Assembly (NCBI RefSeq): GCF_003367505.1
Contig: NZ_PXXX01000011.1
Span: 1 to 64,000 of the forward strand
Length of the DNA: 64,000 nt
Origin: Lysinibacillus capsici
GTDB lineage: Bacteria > Bacillota > Bacilli > Bacillales_A > Planococcaceae
Direction: 5' to 3'
The notes beneath the pieces are model-generated. The model searched no databases, was not told the origin of the DNA, and saw nothing but the letters and a program-made list of their open reading frames with translations. Of this stretch, positions 16,645-24,182 are shown one piece after another. The position numbers and the translations under genes were made by a program. Within the stretch, counting starts at the first letter, position 1. Every line of letters starts with the position of its first letter.

Positions 16645-16672
16645 TAAAATATACAAATATTTGTATATTTTA
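16645..16672. promoter_or_regulatory. 28-bp perfect palindrome, operator candidate
   Basis: TAAAATATACAAAT joined directly to ATTTGTATATTTTA. It ends only two bases before the AGGAGAG ribosome site of the thioredoxin-like gene, so a bound protein would block transcription, or the RNA hairpin would block translation. Confidence 0.55.
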
Positions 16673-16686
16673 AAAGGAGAGTTAGT

Positions 16687-17223
16687 ATGAATCGTAAAAA
16701 AATAAGTTTCATTATCTCTGCACTTATCATAGCAATCTTTATTGGTGTGGTATTAAAAAATGTTTTTTTCCAAGCATCTCTTACACCATCTATGACTGTT
16801 TTGGAGGATGGCACCAAACAAATTAATTATGAAACTGCTTTAACAAAGCTAGATCAATCCTCCACAACGTTTGAAGCATATAAGGGCAAAATAGTAGTAG
16901 TGAATTTTTGGGCGTCCTGGTGTGGGCCTTGTCAACAGGAAGCACCTGAACTAGAGGCATTCTATCAACAAAAATCAAAGGATGTCGAGCTGCTAGCCAT
17001 CAATGCCACAGCCTATGATAGCTATAAGAAGGCGGCAGCATTTAAGGATACTTATGCTTTATCATTTCCTATCTTCCTAGACGAAGAGGGAGTACTACAG
17101 AAAACGTTTGAAGTGGTGAATTATCCTAGTACCTTTATCTTTGATAAAGAAGGAAAATTACAGCACAGCGTGAAAGGCGAACTCACTCAACAACAATTAA
17201 TACAATTGATTGATGATCTCTAA
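16687..17223 (+). CDS. TlpA/ResA-family thioredoxin-like protein, membrane anchored
   Basis: 178 residues with an N-terminal membrane anchor (ISFIISALIIAIFIGVVL) and an extracytoplasmic thioredoxin domain with WASWCGPC (C79-C82) and cis-Pro in NYPSTF. ResA-like proteins reduce disulfides of apocytochrome c or other exported proteins on the outer face of the membrane. No cytochrome-maturation genes are adjacent, so the partner is unknown. ATG behind AAAAGGAGAGTTAGT. The palindrome just upstream suggests specific regulation. Confidence 0.9.
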   Translation: MNRKKISFIISALIIAIFIGVVLKNVFFQASLTPSMTVLEDGTKQINYETALTKLDQSSTTFEAYKGKIVVVNFWASWCGPCQQEAPELEAFYQQKSKDVELLAINATAYDSYKKAAAFKDTYALSFPIFLDEEGVLQKTFEVVNYPSTFIFDKEGKLQHSVKGELTQQQLIQLIDDL

Positions 17224-17322
17224 GAACAAAATAAGTCTTATAGACAATATATTTAGAAAAATGAAACTTTTTCTAAAAAGATGCGTAGAAGTAGCTAAAG
17301 AAAAAAGGAAGGGGCTCCTTTA

Positions 17323-17661
17323 ATGCCACGGAAACACATGATTATTATCATCATTGCATGGATTGTAGAAATATCGTTGACGTACTGGGTTGCCACAATA
17401 TTCTCTGTGCGATTTATCGAAGTGATGTTTTTCACGGGCATTGCCTTTACCTTAGGAACGTTTTACTTTTCGAGTAGCGGTGGAGCGATGTCAAGGCTTT
17501 ATACATCCCAAGTGAGTGCACAAACAGGGATCATTCATGAGCGAGAACGGTTCAAGGTTAAACTTGGGCCCGTATTTATAGCGTCACTGATATTTTTCCT
17601 TATTGGATTGGTATTCTTTATTTTACTTGTAACAGGCATTATTCCACCACAAAAGGTGTGA
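17323..17661 (+). CDS. Small membrane protein, 112 residues
   Basis: Three to four hydrophobic segments: residues 6-30 (IIIIIAWIVEISLTYWVAT), a second at about 32-50, and a C-terminal one (FIASLIFFLIGLVFFILLV). A short polar loop includes SSSGGAMSRLYTSQ. Family unknown. The ribosome site AGGAAGGGG lies in a short AAAGGA/TCCTTT hairpin. Ended by a clear terminator. Confidence 0.75.
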   Translation: MPRKHMIIIIIAWIVEISLTYWVATIFSVRFIEVMFFTGIAFTLGTFYFSSSGGAMSRLYTSQVSAQTGIIHERERFKVKLGPVFIASLIFFLIGLVFFILLVTGIIPPQKV

Positions 17662-17682
17662 AAGTTATTGGCTTCCACCTGC

Positions 17683-17720
17683 AAAAAATCAAGATGGCTA
17701 GGTGCTCATTTTGATTTTTT
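17683..17720 (+). terminator. Intrinsic terminator
   Basis: AAAAAATCAAGATG (17683-17696) pairs with CATTTTGATTTTTT (17707-17720), one G-U pair. Confidence 0.85.
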
Positions 17721-17880
17721 TGCGTTGTATAGAATTTGTAGAGTGCGATATTATAAAATAGGCTTCGATAATTGTATTTTTACAATTACAAAGGAATAAA
17801 AAGGTAACTATTATACTATAATTACCCTTCGTTATTAGTAATTTGTCATGCAAAATATGTATATCTATGGAGGTATACAA

Positions 17881-17931
17881 GATGTTAAAGGAGCTATCAA
17901 ACCGCAGTGCCCCAAAATCGAAACCAACAAA
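17881..17931 (+). CDS. Short upstream frame, 16 codons
   Basis: ATG 17881 is eight bases after GGAGG and opens MLKELSNRSAPKSKPTK-stop (TAG 17929-17931). It overlaps the GTG at 17907 of the next gene in another frame. It could couple translation to that gene, or be the true 5' end of it with a frameshift. Neither can be decided from the sequence. Confidence 0.35.
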
Positions 17932-18131
17932 ATAGAGAGAAGAGTAGACCTCAAGAACCTGACGTTCAGTATAATGCTATGCTAGAGATTCAAACAATGG
18001 AAAGTAGCATAAAAAGATACATAACAGTGCATGGTGATCACTTGAATGCAGCTGAATATCATTCTTTACTGCAAATGATTAAGAGTTTAGAGGAATTGAA
18101 AACAGCGATTAAAGAGGTCTCATTAGATTAG
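17907..18131 (+). CDS. Small hypothetical protein, 74 residues
   Basis: Begins VPQNRNQQNREKSRPQEPDV with a polar N terminus, then an amphipathic helical part (MLEIQTMESSIKRYITVHGD, LLQMIKSLEELKTAIKEV). GTG at 17907 lies 13 bases after AAAGGAG, a long spacing; a short frame starting at 17881 overlaps it. Function unknown. Confidence 0.55.
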   Translation: MPQNRNQQNREKSRPQEPDVQYNAMLEIQTMESSIKRYITVHGDHLNAAEYHSLLQMIKSLEELKTAIKEVSLD

Positions 18132-18148
18132 GCACATTCTTTTAAATT

Positions 18149-18182
18149 GGATGATCTGACAATACGGTTTGTCAGATCATCC
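18149..18182. terminator. Hairpin between convergent genes
   Basis: GGATGATCTGACA (18149-18161) pairs perfectly with TGTCAGATCATCC (18170-18182). The T-rich side is on the minus strand. Confidence 0.8.
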
Positions 18183-18694
18183 TAGGAATTAATCCACCGG
18201 TAATAAGTAAAAGTGAAGTTTTGACCATTCATTTCAAATGATTCTCCGCTTCTATCCAATTGTTTAAAACCGTTTTTTTCTAATACTTTTTGAGAGGCTA
18301 TATTGTTTGTTGTTGTTTGTGCCTCAATGATGAGCATGCCTTGCTGGCGCATAAGGTCTAATATTAATTCTAAGGCTGTATGGGCAACCCCTTTCCCACT
18401 AAATTCTTGTCCTACTCTATAACCGATATGGCCTAATCGTTGATCCTTATCAATATCGATTACATTGATTCTTCCTATAATTTCTTCAAGTTCATTTTTT
18501 ATTAGATAGAAATAGGATAGCTGTTGTGCTTGTTCCTCTAAAAGCATGTCATTTTTTCTTATGAAATTTGGTAATTCGTAATAGTCATCCCCTCGACTTG
18601 GGACTGTTTTTTCAAAATAGGCCCTATTTTTAACCTCAAATGCATATAAGTTTTCAAAATCACCCTGTGTTAATGTTTCTAATCGAATTTTCAT
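18182..18694 (-). CDS. GNAT N-acetyltransferase
   Basis: 170 residues from the ATG at 18694 (after TTGGAGATGCC); an upstream ATG at 18727 lacks a ribosome site. Acetyl-CoA region reads YRVGQEFSGKGVAHTALELI, followed by NNIASQKVLEKNGFKQLDR, both typical of RimJ-like GNATs. Substrate unknown. Monocistronic, convergent with the preceding small gene. Confidence 0.87.
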   Translation of the reverse strand: MKIRLETLTQGDFENLYAFEVKNRAYFEKTVPSRGDDYYELPNFIRKNDMLLEEQAQQLSYFYLIKNELEEIIGRINVIDIDKDQRLGHIGYRVGQEFSGKGVAHTALELILDLMRQQGMLIIEAQTTTNNIASQKVLEKNGFKQLDRSGESFEMNGQNFTFTYYRWINS

Positions 18695-18887
18695 GGCATC
18701 TCCAATCAATTTTGGTTTTTCTTTCATTATACCTGTAGTCTAGGGTTAATCTCACCAGTTTTTTGATTGTTCAGATTTTGTAGATGTGTGGATAGACATG
18801 AGTACTGGTTTGCTTTTTCAGCCATCCACTAAAAAAGGACCGTCATTAAAAAGACCCACTTCCTGTCGGGTTTAGTGAATTAAATAG

Positions 18888-19370
18888 TGAGCGGACAAGT
18901 AAATTAGTAGAGGCATTGAGATTTTTTAAGAGAGTCCAGTAATTTTCAAAATGTGGAAGCACTTGTTCTACTAGAAAATGAACTTAGGTTGGTTCAAGTC
19001 TACCTCTATATACAGTAGGAGCGTTTTGGCAAGCGTATTCAGGTTGTATGGCAACTAAAGTCGGAGACAACTGTCCTCATCCCATCACTGACTAACCAGC
19101 CATTAATTGAAAATGCATTAAAGCATGGAATGTTAAAGCGTTCTGACGGGGGAACGATACATATTCGTATTATCAATTTTGATACCCATCTCGAAATCAC
19201 CGAAGCGGATAATCGTTGGAATGGATGAAGACAATTGGCAAAACTACTGCAGCCTCAAGAACGCTCATCCAGCAGTAATCAATATCCATATAAGATTGCA
19301 ACACCATTATGGGCAAGGTTTACGTATGACAAGCAAGCTTCACGAAGGAACGGTGTTTCACTTGTGGTAG
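18888..19370 (+). pseudogene. Decayed LytS/YesM-type sensor kinase, C-terminal part
   Basis: Pieces of a His_kinase (PF06580)-type transmitter lie in three reading blocks. NFQNVEALVLLENELRLVQV ends at an in-frame TAG before ERFGKRIQVVWQLK; then QPLIENALKHGML holds the ATP-binding N box; a frameshift near 19210 moves to a frame with VGMDE and INIHIRLQHHYGQGLRMTSK to EGTVFHLW-stop. The family normally has NGVGM and GIGLxNxxxRL here. At least one nonsense codon and two frameshifts show it is dead. The N-terminal part is gone. Confidence 0.75.
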
Positions 19371-19392
19371 TAGCAAAAAACATCTACATCAT

Positions 19393-19440
19393 AAGATGCA
19401 TTGCCTCTCGATGAGTTTTAAGAGGTGGAATGCATCTTTT
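19393..19440. terminator. Long hairpin terminator
   Basis: AAGATGCATT (19393-19402) pairs with AATGCATCTT (19429-19438), with an inner CCTCT/AGAGG pair, then TTATTATT. It follows the decayed kinase and faces the EamA gene. Confidence 0.75.
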
Positions 19441-19468
19441 ATTATTTGCAAGTTTGAAAAATAGAAAT

Positions 19469-20359
19469 TTAGAGCACAGCCTGAGGCGTCTTCGTTTTAA
19501 AATGTGTGAATAAGTAGCATCCCAAAATCACGATGATTCCCCCAATGCCTTGCAGCCAGCTTAGCTGTTCACCGATAAATAAAAAGGCGAGCAATGCTGT
19601 GAAAATAGGATTAAAGTTTAGAAAAATACCAGAGGTTGTGGCACCTAATTGTTGAACGCCAATATTCCAAAATACCATACAAACTACTGTAGAGATGACC
19701 CCTGTATAAAGAAGCGAAAGGATGAAGGAGGAGTCGATTTCGGAGAAGGTAAAATCCGTAATTGTGAATGGGACTAGGATGAGTACCCCAAACAAACCTG
19801 CATACAATGTCGCCATTAACGGAGAGGTTGTTTGCATAGCCCACTTACTACATACAGAATAAAGTCCCCATACGCAAACGGCTGCCACCATCCATAAATC
19901 TCCTGTATTCAATTGGAAGTGCCATAACAGCTGCCAATCTCCTTTCGAAAGGACAAGAAAAACACCAATTAAAGAGAGTACCATCGCCAGAAGTTGCAAG
20001 CCATTTATTTTTTCTTTCAGAAAGGCGAAGGAAAAAAGTGCGATGGACATGGTATTCATTGTAGAAATAAGACCAGCATTCGTGGATGTTGTTCGTTCCA
20101 ACGCTAAAAATTGAAATATATTAAATAAGGCAACACCTGTAATGCCCATCAGGAATAATGGCACAAGAGCGGCTTTAGCAGGAACCAATCTCTTCTCTTT
20201 CCACCAAACTAACGGTAGCAGGACGATCACTGCGATCAGCCATCTGACCAACGTTAAGGTCATTGGAGAGGCATGAGCCACTAGCGTCTTAGCCACAACA
20301 AAATTGCCTCCCCATAGTAAGCTCGTGACAAGCATTAAGCCCATATAAAATTTAACCAC
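19469..20359 (-). CDS. EamA/DMT family transporter
   Basis: 296 residues, ten membrane helices in two EamA repeats, beginning MVKFYMGLMLVTSLLWGGNF with the family motif WGGNFVVAKTL and the second-half LYSVCSKWAMQTTSPLMATL. Such proteins export amino acids or metabolites. It is divergent from an Lrp/AsnC regulator with a 39-bp palindrome between them, so the regulator probably controls this exporter in response to an amino acid. Start ATG 20359; AAAGGAGTG lies upstream. Confidence 0.9.
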   Translation of the reverse strand: MVKFYMGLMLVTSLLWGGNFVVAKTLVAHASPMTLTLVRWLIAVIVLLPLVWWKEKRLVPAKAALVPLFLMGITGVALFNIFQFLALERTTSTNAGLISTMNTMSIALFSFAFLKEKINGLQLLAMVLSLIGVFLVLSKGDWQLLWHFQLNTGDLWMVAAVCVWGLYSVCSKWAMQTTSPLMATLYAGLFGVLILVPFTITDFTFSEIDSSFILSLLYTGVISTVVCMVFWNIGVQQLGATTSGIFLNFNPIFTALLAFLFIGEQLSWLQGIGGIIVILGCYLFTHFKTKTPQAVL

Positions 20360-20471
20360 AGTATAGGTACACTCCTTTTGCTTTTATGTATAATAAGAAT
20401 CATAGCACTATTAGTGATTTATCAGTATAATATTTTGTATAATTGAATAAAATCAAAATAATCGAAAGTTA

Positions 20472-20510
20472 TTTAATGAATATCAAAATAATATTTTGAT
20501 ATTCATTAAA
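20472..20510. promoter_or_regulatory. 39-bp palindrome between EamA and Lrp genes
   Basis: TTTAATGAATATCAAAAT, AAT, ATTTTGATATTCATTAAA: an 18-base perfect inverted repeat around three bases. It is 40 bases upstream of the Lrp-type gene and about 110 from the EamA gene. Lrp/AsnC proteins bind AT-rich dyads, so this is the probable operator. Confidence 0.65.
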
Positions 20511-20549
20511 AACTTCCTTGTCTAAAAATAATCAAAAGAGGAGAAAACA

Positions 20550-21038
20550 ATGGAGGATATAAAAAATAAAGGATTAGATAATGTCGATCTGCAAATATTA
20601 GCGATTTTGCAGCGAGAGGTTCAGATTAGCAATGCGGAATTAGCTAGACGGGTGAATTTGTCCCCACCAGCAACCCATACAAGGGTGAAACGTCTAGAAA
20701 ATGAAGGCTATATTGATCAACAAGTCGCAATTTTAAATCAGGAGAAACTAGGGTTTGATTTATTGTGCTATATATTTATGAGCACAAATATTCATCAGGA
20801 GAAGGAAATAGAGGAGTTAGAAAACAGCTTGAAAACAATGACCGAAATTATGGAATGTCATTGCTTAACAGGTGCCTATGATTATTTGTTAAAGGTCGTA
20901 ATTCGAGACCGCCAAGACTTAGATCAATTTATTCGAAAATTAAATAAGCTTGGCGTTTCTAGAATTCAAACGAATTTATCCTTACGAGAAATTAAATATT
21001 CTACAGTGTTACCGATCGAAGAAAAACAGCAAGTCTGA
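20550..21038 (+). CDS. Lrp/AsnC family transcriptional regulator
   Basis: 162 residues. N-terminal winged helix: LDNVDLQILAILQREVQISN, AELARRVNLSPPATHTRVKR and LENEGYI. The C-terminal RAM domain includes MECHCLTGAYDYLLKVVIRD, the GxYDY motif of amino-acid-binding Lrp proteins. It likely regulates itself and the divergent EamA exporter. AAGAGGAG precedes ATG 20550. The terminator stem overlaps its last codons. Confidence 0.93.
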   Translation: MEDIKNKGLDNVDLQILAILQREVQISNAELARRVNLSPPATHTRVKRLENEGYIDQQVAILNQEKLGFDLLCYIFMSTNIHQEKEIEELENSLKTMTEIMECHCLTGAYDYLLKVVIRDRQDLDQFIRKLNKLGVSRIQTNLSLREIKYSTVLPIEEKQQV

Positions 21039-21066
21039 GTAAGCTAACTCAGGCTTGCTGTTTTTT
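21027..21066 (+). terminator. Intrinsic terminator overlapping the Lrp 3' end
   Basis: CAGCAAGTCTGAG (21027-21039) pairs with CTCAGGCTTGCTG (21048-21060), then TTTTTT. The left arm contains the last codons and the stop. Confidence 0.9.
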
Positions 21067-21160
21067 ACTCATGATAGGTAAGCAGCCGCTCCAAATGAGT
21101 AGAGAAGCGCTCGAAAAAGGTAAGCAGCCGCTCTAAATGAGTAGCACTCCGCTCACGAGG
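21066..21160. repeat. 21-bp-period repeat tract 1 (GAGCG family)
   Basis: CGCTC occurs at 21087, 21108, 21129 and 21150, exactly 21 bases apart, with a weaker unit at 21066. Alternate units share GGTAAGCAGC and AAATGAGTAG. On the minus strand each unit begins GAGCG, matching tract 2 at 59332. Confidence 0.8.
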
Positions 21161-21226
21161 GATTATCCCAGCTCCAAATAAAGAGATCACATGTGCAAAA
21201 ATATACAACCGACAAGTCGCTTATAG

Positions 21227-21256
21227 TTGACATGCAACCATAGAGTTGCCTATAAT
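21227..21256 (+). promoter_or_regulatory. Consensus promoter with internal operator, ArsR gene
   Basis: TTGACA (21227-21232), 18 bases, TATAAT (21251-21256). The spacer holds GCAAC/GTTGC, and GTTG/CAAC pairs overlap the -35 box. The expected start site coincides with ATG 21263, giving a leaderless message. Confidence 0.75.
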
Positions 21257-21262
21257 CGAGCT

Positions 21263-21541
21263 ATGAATTGGGATAAAGACGCTGTTTTTAAAGCACTAGG
21301 GGACTCGACTCGGAGACTTATATTAGATGAACTGGCTGAGTGTGATGAGATGACGTTGTATGAATTGACGGTGCGTCTTCTAATGAAACATGAACTTTCC
21401 ATTTCGAGGCAGGGGATTGCTAAGCATCTGTCTGTCTTAGAGAGTGCTGGACTCGTCCTATCACAGCGAAAGGGAAAATATCGAGTCATTCTTTTCAATA
21501 AGGAACCACTTAAAGATTTACTGAAAGGATGGGTAGAGTAA
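21263..21541 (+). CDS. ArsR-family HTH regulator
   Basis: 92 residues starting MNWDKDAVFKALGDSTRRLI, with the winged helix LSISRQGIAKHLSVLESAGL and the wing QRKGKYRVILF. No metal-binding ELCV motif is seen, so it belongs to the SdpR/YczG-like group rather than the metal sensors. ATG 21263 is used because it coincides with the transcription start expected from the strong promoter; the longer frame from 21227 would begin inside the promoter. It probably represses itself and the VOC gene 50 bases downstream. Confidence 0.85.
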   Translation: MNWDKDAVFKALGDSTRRLILDELAECDEMTLYELTVRLLMKHELSISRQGIAKHLSVLESAGLVLSQRKGKYRVILFNKEPLKDLLKGWVE

Positions 21542-21592
21542 AGTTTACGTGTGAAGGATGCTTCTTAAACGACTAAAAAGGAGGAAAAGCAA

Positions 21593-22231
21593 TTGAATAT
21601 TATTGTCAACAGTATCTTTGTACATGATCAGGAAAAGGCACTGGCATTTTATACGGAAAAGCTAGGGTTTGTAAAAAAGGAGGATGTCCCAGTAGGAAAA
21701 CATAGATGGCTAACGCTTGTGTCGCCTGATGATTTAGAGGGCACTGAGCTATTACTTGAGCCAGATGAGCATCCTGCAGCAAAGGACTATCAAAGGAGGA
21801 TTTTCGCTGAAGGCATTCCAGCAACAATGTTTGGAGTTGCTGATTTAGAAAAGGAGTATAGCCGTTTATTGGAGAAAGGCGTTGAATTTACACTTAAGCC
21901 GACAAAAGCGGGAGAAGTCACAATAGCAGTTTTTAATGATACATGTGGCAACCTTATTCAGATTATACAAAAACAGTGTAGAAAAGCGTGTTTGATAAAA
22001 AATATCAAAACACGCTTTTCTCATTACTCAGCCATTACCCAACCTTTATCATCGTTCAAAACGTTTAGATTTTCTTTTGGCTGCGCATTTACGGTCTGTT
22101 CTTTGGCTTCTGCTTCCTCGCTGGGCGGAGCTTCTTCCGACGAACAAGCAGATAAAAGGAATAGTAGCGCTATACTTAATGATAGGAATTTCTGCATGAG
22201 GCAAACCTCCATCAATCAATCGTTGGTATGA
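21593..22231 (+). CDS. VOC family protein with lost stop and unnatural C-terminal extension
   Basis: TTG start behind GGAGG. Residues 1-127 form a normal glyoxalase/bleomycin-resistance (VOC) domain: NSIFVHDQEKALAFYTEKLG to NLIQIIQKQ. The frame then runs on for about 85 codons through the terminator at 21980-22021 and antisense to the next gene. One extra A in the A5 run at 21969-21973 would give QKTV-TAG and a standard length. The extension is therefore probably a frameshift or sequencing artefact. Co-transcribed with the ArsR regulator. Confidence 0.75.
   Translation: MNIIVNSIFVHDQEKALAFYTEKLGFVKKEDVPVGKHRWLTLVSPDDLEGTELLLEPDEHPAAKDYQRRIFAEGIPATMFGVADLEKEYSRLLEKGVEFTLKPTKAGEVTIAVFNDTCGNLIQIIQKQCRKACLIKNIKTRFSHYSAITQPLSSFKTFRFSFGCAFTVCSLASASSLGGASSDEQADKRNSSAILNDRNFCMRQTSINQSLV
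21980..22021. terminator. Strong bidirectional terminator
   Basis: AGAAAAGCGTGTTTGATA (21980-21997) pairs with TATCAAAACACGCTTTTCT (22003-22021) with one bulged A. It serves the VOC gene and the convergent small lipoprotein. Confidence 0.88.
22024..22197 (-). CDS. Small lipoprotein, 57 residues
   Basis: MQKFLSLSIALLFLLSACSS: a signal peptide with LSAC lipobox, then a Glu/Pro-rich tail (EEAPPSEEAEAKEQ). The ATG at 22197 follows GGAGG by ten bases; an earlier ATG at 22215 overlaps that site. Membrane-anchored on the outer face, role unknown. Confidence 0.75.
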   Translation of the reverse strand: MQKFLSLSIALLFLLSACSSEEAPPSEEAEAKEQTVNAQPKENLNVLNDDKGWVMAE

Positions 22232-22288
22232 ATATTTTGCACATCTTTTTACAGAATATGTTGTGTATAGCTGCCATTAATAATTTTT

Positions 22289-23134
22289 TTAAGCGACTGT
22301 ATTACTAATTATTTTGCTAAAGCCATTATTATATGCACTATTAATCAGCTGCTGTATTGACTTCACTGCATGCTCAGAGAAAATATACCAGTTATCGCCA
22401 TCGAAATCATGGAGTAAATACTCAGGATAGCCTTGTAATAATTCCTCTGGGAAAGGTTGATTTAATGTATAGATATCATATTGTTGAACACTGTTTTGAT
22501 CATAGCTCATAAAATCAAATTGACCAAGCTTGTAATAAGATCCAGGAGTTTCTAGATTGAGGTGCCAATAATAATCTTTCGGAGCCTCTACTTTGTCGCC
22601 TTTCTTTTCTTGGAAAATTTTGAAAAGTGCTTGGTGATAGGCATTGCCCTTGATGTCCTGAATGACACCACCCATTGTCATATGGTATTCATAGCGTAGT
22701 ACTTTGATTTTTTCATCTTCAATTAGCAATGGTTCAGTCGTAATATTCACTGTGCCATCATTATAATGCACTTGGCTGCCGAATGTTTCAGCAATAAAGC
22801 GAATTGGTACATAGGTGCGATTGTTTTTCATGTATGGTTGTACATCCAATTGCTCTTTTTGACCATTTTTAATGACTGTTCGGTTATTAAGATTCAATTT
22901 AATGGTTGTTTGATCCATTGAAAGGGTGATTTGTGAATCCTGCCAATGAACTTGCGCACCAAGATTTTCACTGATCACTCGTAATGGCACCATTGTTCGA
23001 TTGTTTTTTTGCTCGGGTGCTGTATCAGATTTTACCACAACATCGTCGATTTTGATTTGTGTCGTTGCGGCATCAGCAGGTGTTGCTACAAATAATGTAG
23101 ATGTTAAAAATAGCCCTGTAAAAAATTTTTTCAT
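22289..23134 (-). CDS. Secreted protein with copper-amine-oxidase-like (stalk) domain
   Basis: 281 residues with a signal peptide ending TPADAATT. Two copies of the domain motif follow: NNRTMVPLRVISENLGAQVH and NNRTYVPIRFIAETFGSQVH. This small beta domain (Cu_amine_oxidN1) is common in secreted Bacillales proteins and binds wall or forms part of larger exoproteins; it is not an oxidase. The C-terminal half is unrecognised, rich in Tyr and Asp. AAGGAGGTTATATACC precedes ATG. Confidence 0.85.
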   Translation of the reverse strand: MKKFFTGLFLTSTLFVATPADAATTQIKIDDVVVKSDTAPEQKNNRTMVPLRVISENLGAQVHWQDSQITLSMDQTTIKLNLNNRTVIKNGQKEQLDVQPYMKNNRTYVPIRFIAETFGSQVHYNDGTVNITTEPLLIEDEKIKVLRYEYHMTMGGVIQDIKGNAYHQALFKIFQEKKGDKVEAPKDYYWHLNLETPGSYYKLGQFDFMSYDQNSVQQYDIYTLNQPFPEELLQGYPEYLLHDFDGDNWYIFSEHAVKSIQQLINSAYNNGFSKIISNTVA

Positions 23135-23426
23135 GGTATATAACCTCCTTATACTTTAACACTTACCACCATCGGAAATTTTACCATAATATTCTTATGT
23201 ATATAATAAAAACTTTACTATTTTTTCTTTTGGCTGGAAAAGGTTGTGTAATATTGGACTTGTTTTTGCAGTGTGTCATTTAGATTAAAACCATCGTGTT
23301 GCTAGATATCAAAGTAAAGAAGTTGAAATACAAATTATACAAAGTCACCACCGCTATTAGCAACTTTTTGACAGCGTATATTCTGTATTTGTTCTCGAAT
23401 ACTAATGCTGAAAGGAGGTTTTTTAA

Positions 23427-23591
23427 ATGAAGTTTTTGACATGGGGCATTGTTGGTGCAGCATTATTTGCTGTGATGAAAGGCTACGGAAAATCGAATCA
23501 AGGACAAAAGGATAGCTTTCAACAAACAACCACACCTGTACAATTAGTTGCCAATGCGAATCCGCTGACAGCCAATACACCGAAACAGTAG
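23427..23591 (+). CDS. Small single-pass membrane protein, 54 residues
   Basis: ATG 23427 after AAAGGAGG encodes MKFLTWGIVGAALFAVMKGY and then a Gln/Thr/Asn-rich tail ending NTPKQ-TAG. A hydrophobic helix at 4-18 suggests membrane anchoring. A 12-bp terminator follows six bases after the stop, which supports a real gene. Role unknown. Confidence 0.65.
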   Translation: MKFLTWGIVGAALFAVMKGYGKSNQGQKDSFQQTTTPVQLVANANPLTANTPKQ

Positions 23592-23596
23592 AACAA

Positions 23597-23627
23597 AAGC
23601 TTATAGATTATAGGGATCTATAAGCTT
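23597..23627 (+). terminator. Intrinsic terminator
   Basis: AAGCTTATAGAT (23597-23608) pairs perfectly with ATCTATAAGCTT (23616-23627), followed by GCTATAATTTT. Confidence 0.75.
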
Positions 23628-23690
23628 GCTATAATTTTACATAAATATCCTATCATTGGTATAATAAATTGCGAGAAAAGGGGTGTATAG

Positions 23691-24182
23691 ATGCTTCATT
23701 TTACAAACTATCATGACGATGATTTAGAAGAAATTCTGCAATTATTTTACGAAACCGTACATAGTGTAAACGCAAAAGATTATTCACAGGCCCAATTGGA
23801 GGCTTGGGCACCGTTAGCCATACAGCCAGTTAAAGTAGCGACTTGGCAAAAGACTTTAAGACATAATAAGACCTATGTCGCACGGAAGCATCATCAAATT
23901 GTTGGCTTTGGGGATATGACAATGGAGGGGTATTTAGATCGACTTTATGTCCATAAGGATTTTCAAGGACAGGGGATTGCATCAGCCATCGTAGATTTAC
24001 TAGAAGCAGACGCAAGAAAACTTGCCCTTACCCATATTTACACGGATGCTAGTCTTACAGCGAGACCATTTTTTGAACGGAAAGGATACCAAATCATGCA
24101 AACACAAACAGTCGAGCGACAGGGCATATCGTTAATGAACGTTAGCATGGTTAAATTATTTCCTGATGAAAAGGACGGATGA
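23691..24182 (+). CDS. GNAT N-acetyltransferase, YafP-like
   Basis: 163 residues, LHFTNYHDDDLEEILQLFYE at the start, YLDRLYVHKDFQGQGIASAI for acetyl-CoA binding, and ARPFFERKGYQIMQTQ at the end, all usual for YafP-type GNATs. Substrate unknown. AAAAGGGGTG precedes ATG 23691. It overlaps the next gene by four bases (ATGA), so the two are translationally coupled. Confidence 0.88.
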   Translation: MLHFTNYHDDDLEEILQLFYETVHSVNAKDYSQAQLEAWAPLAIQPVKVATWQKTLRHNKTYVARKHHQIVGFGDMTMEGYLDRLYVHKDFQGQGIASAIVDLLEADARKLALTHIYTDASLTARPFFERKGYQIMQTQTVERQGISLMNVSMVKLFPDEKDG

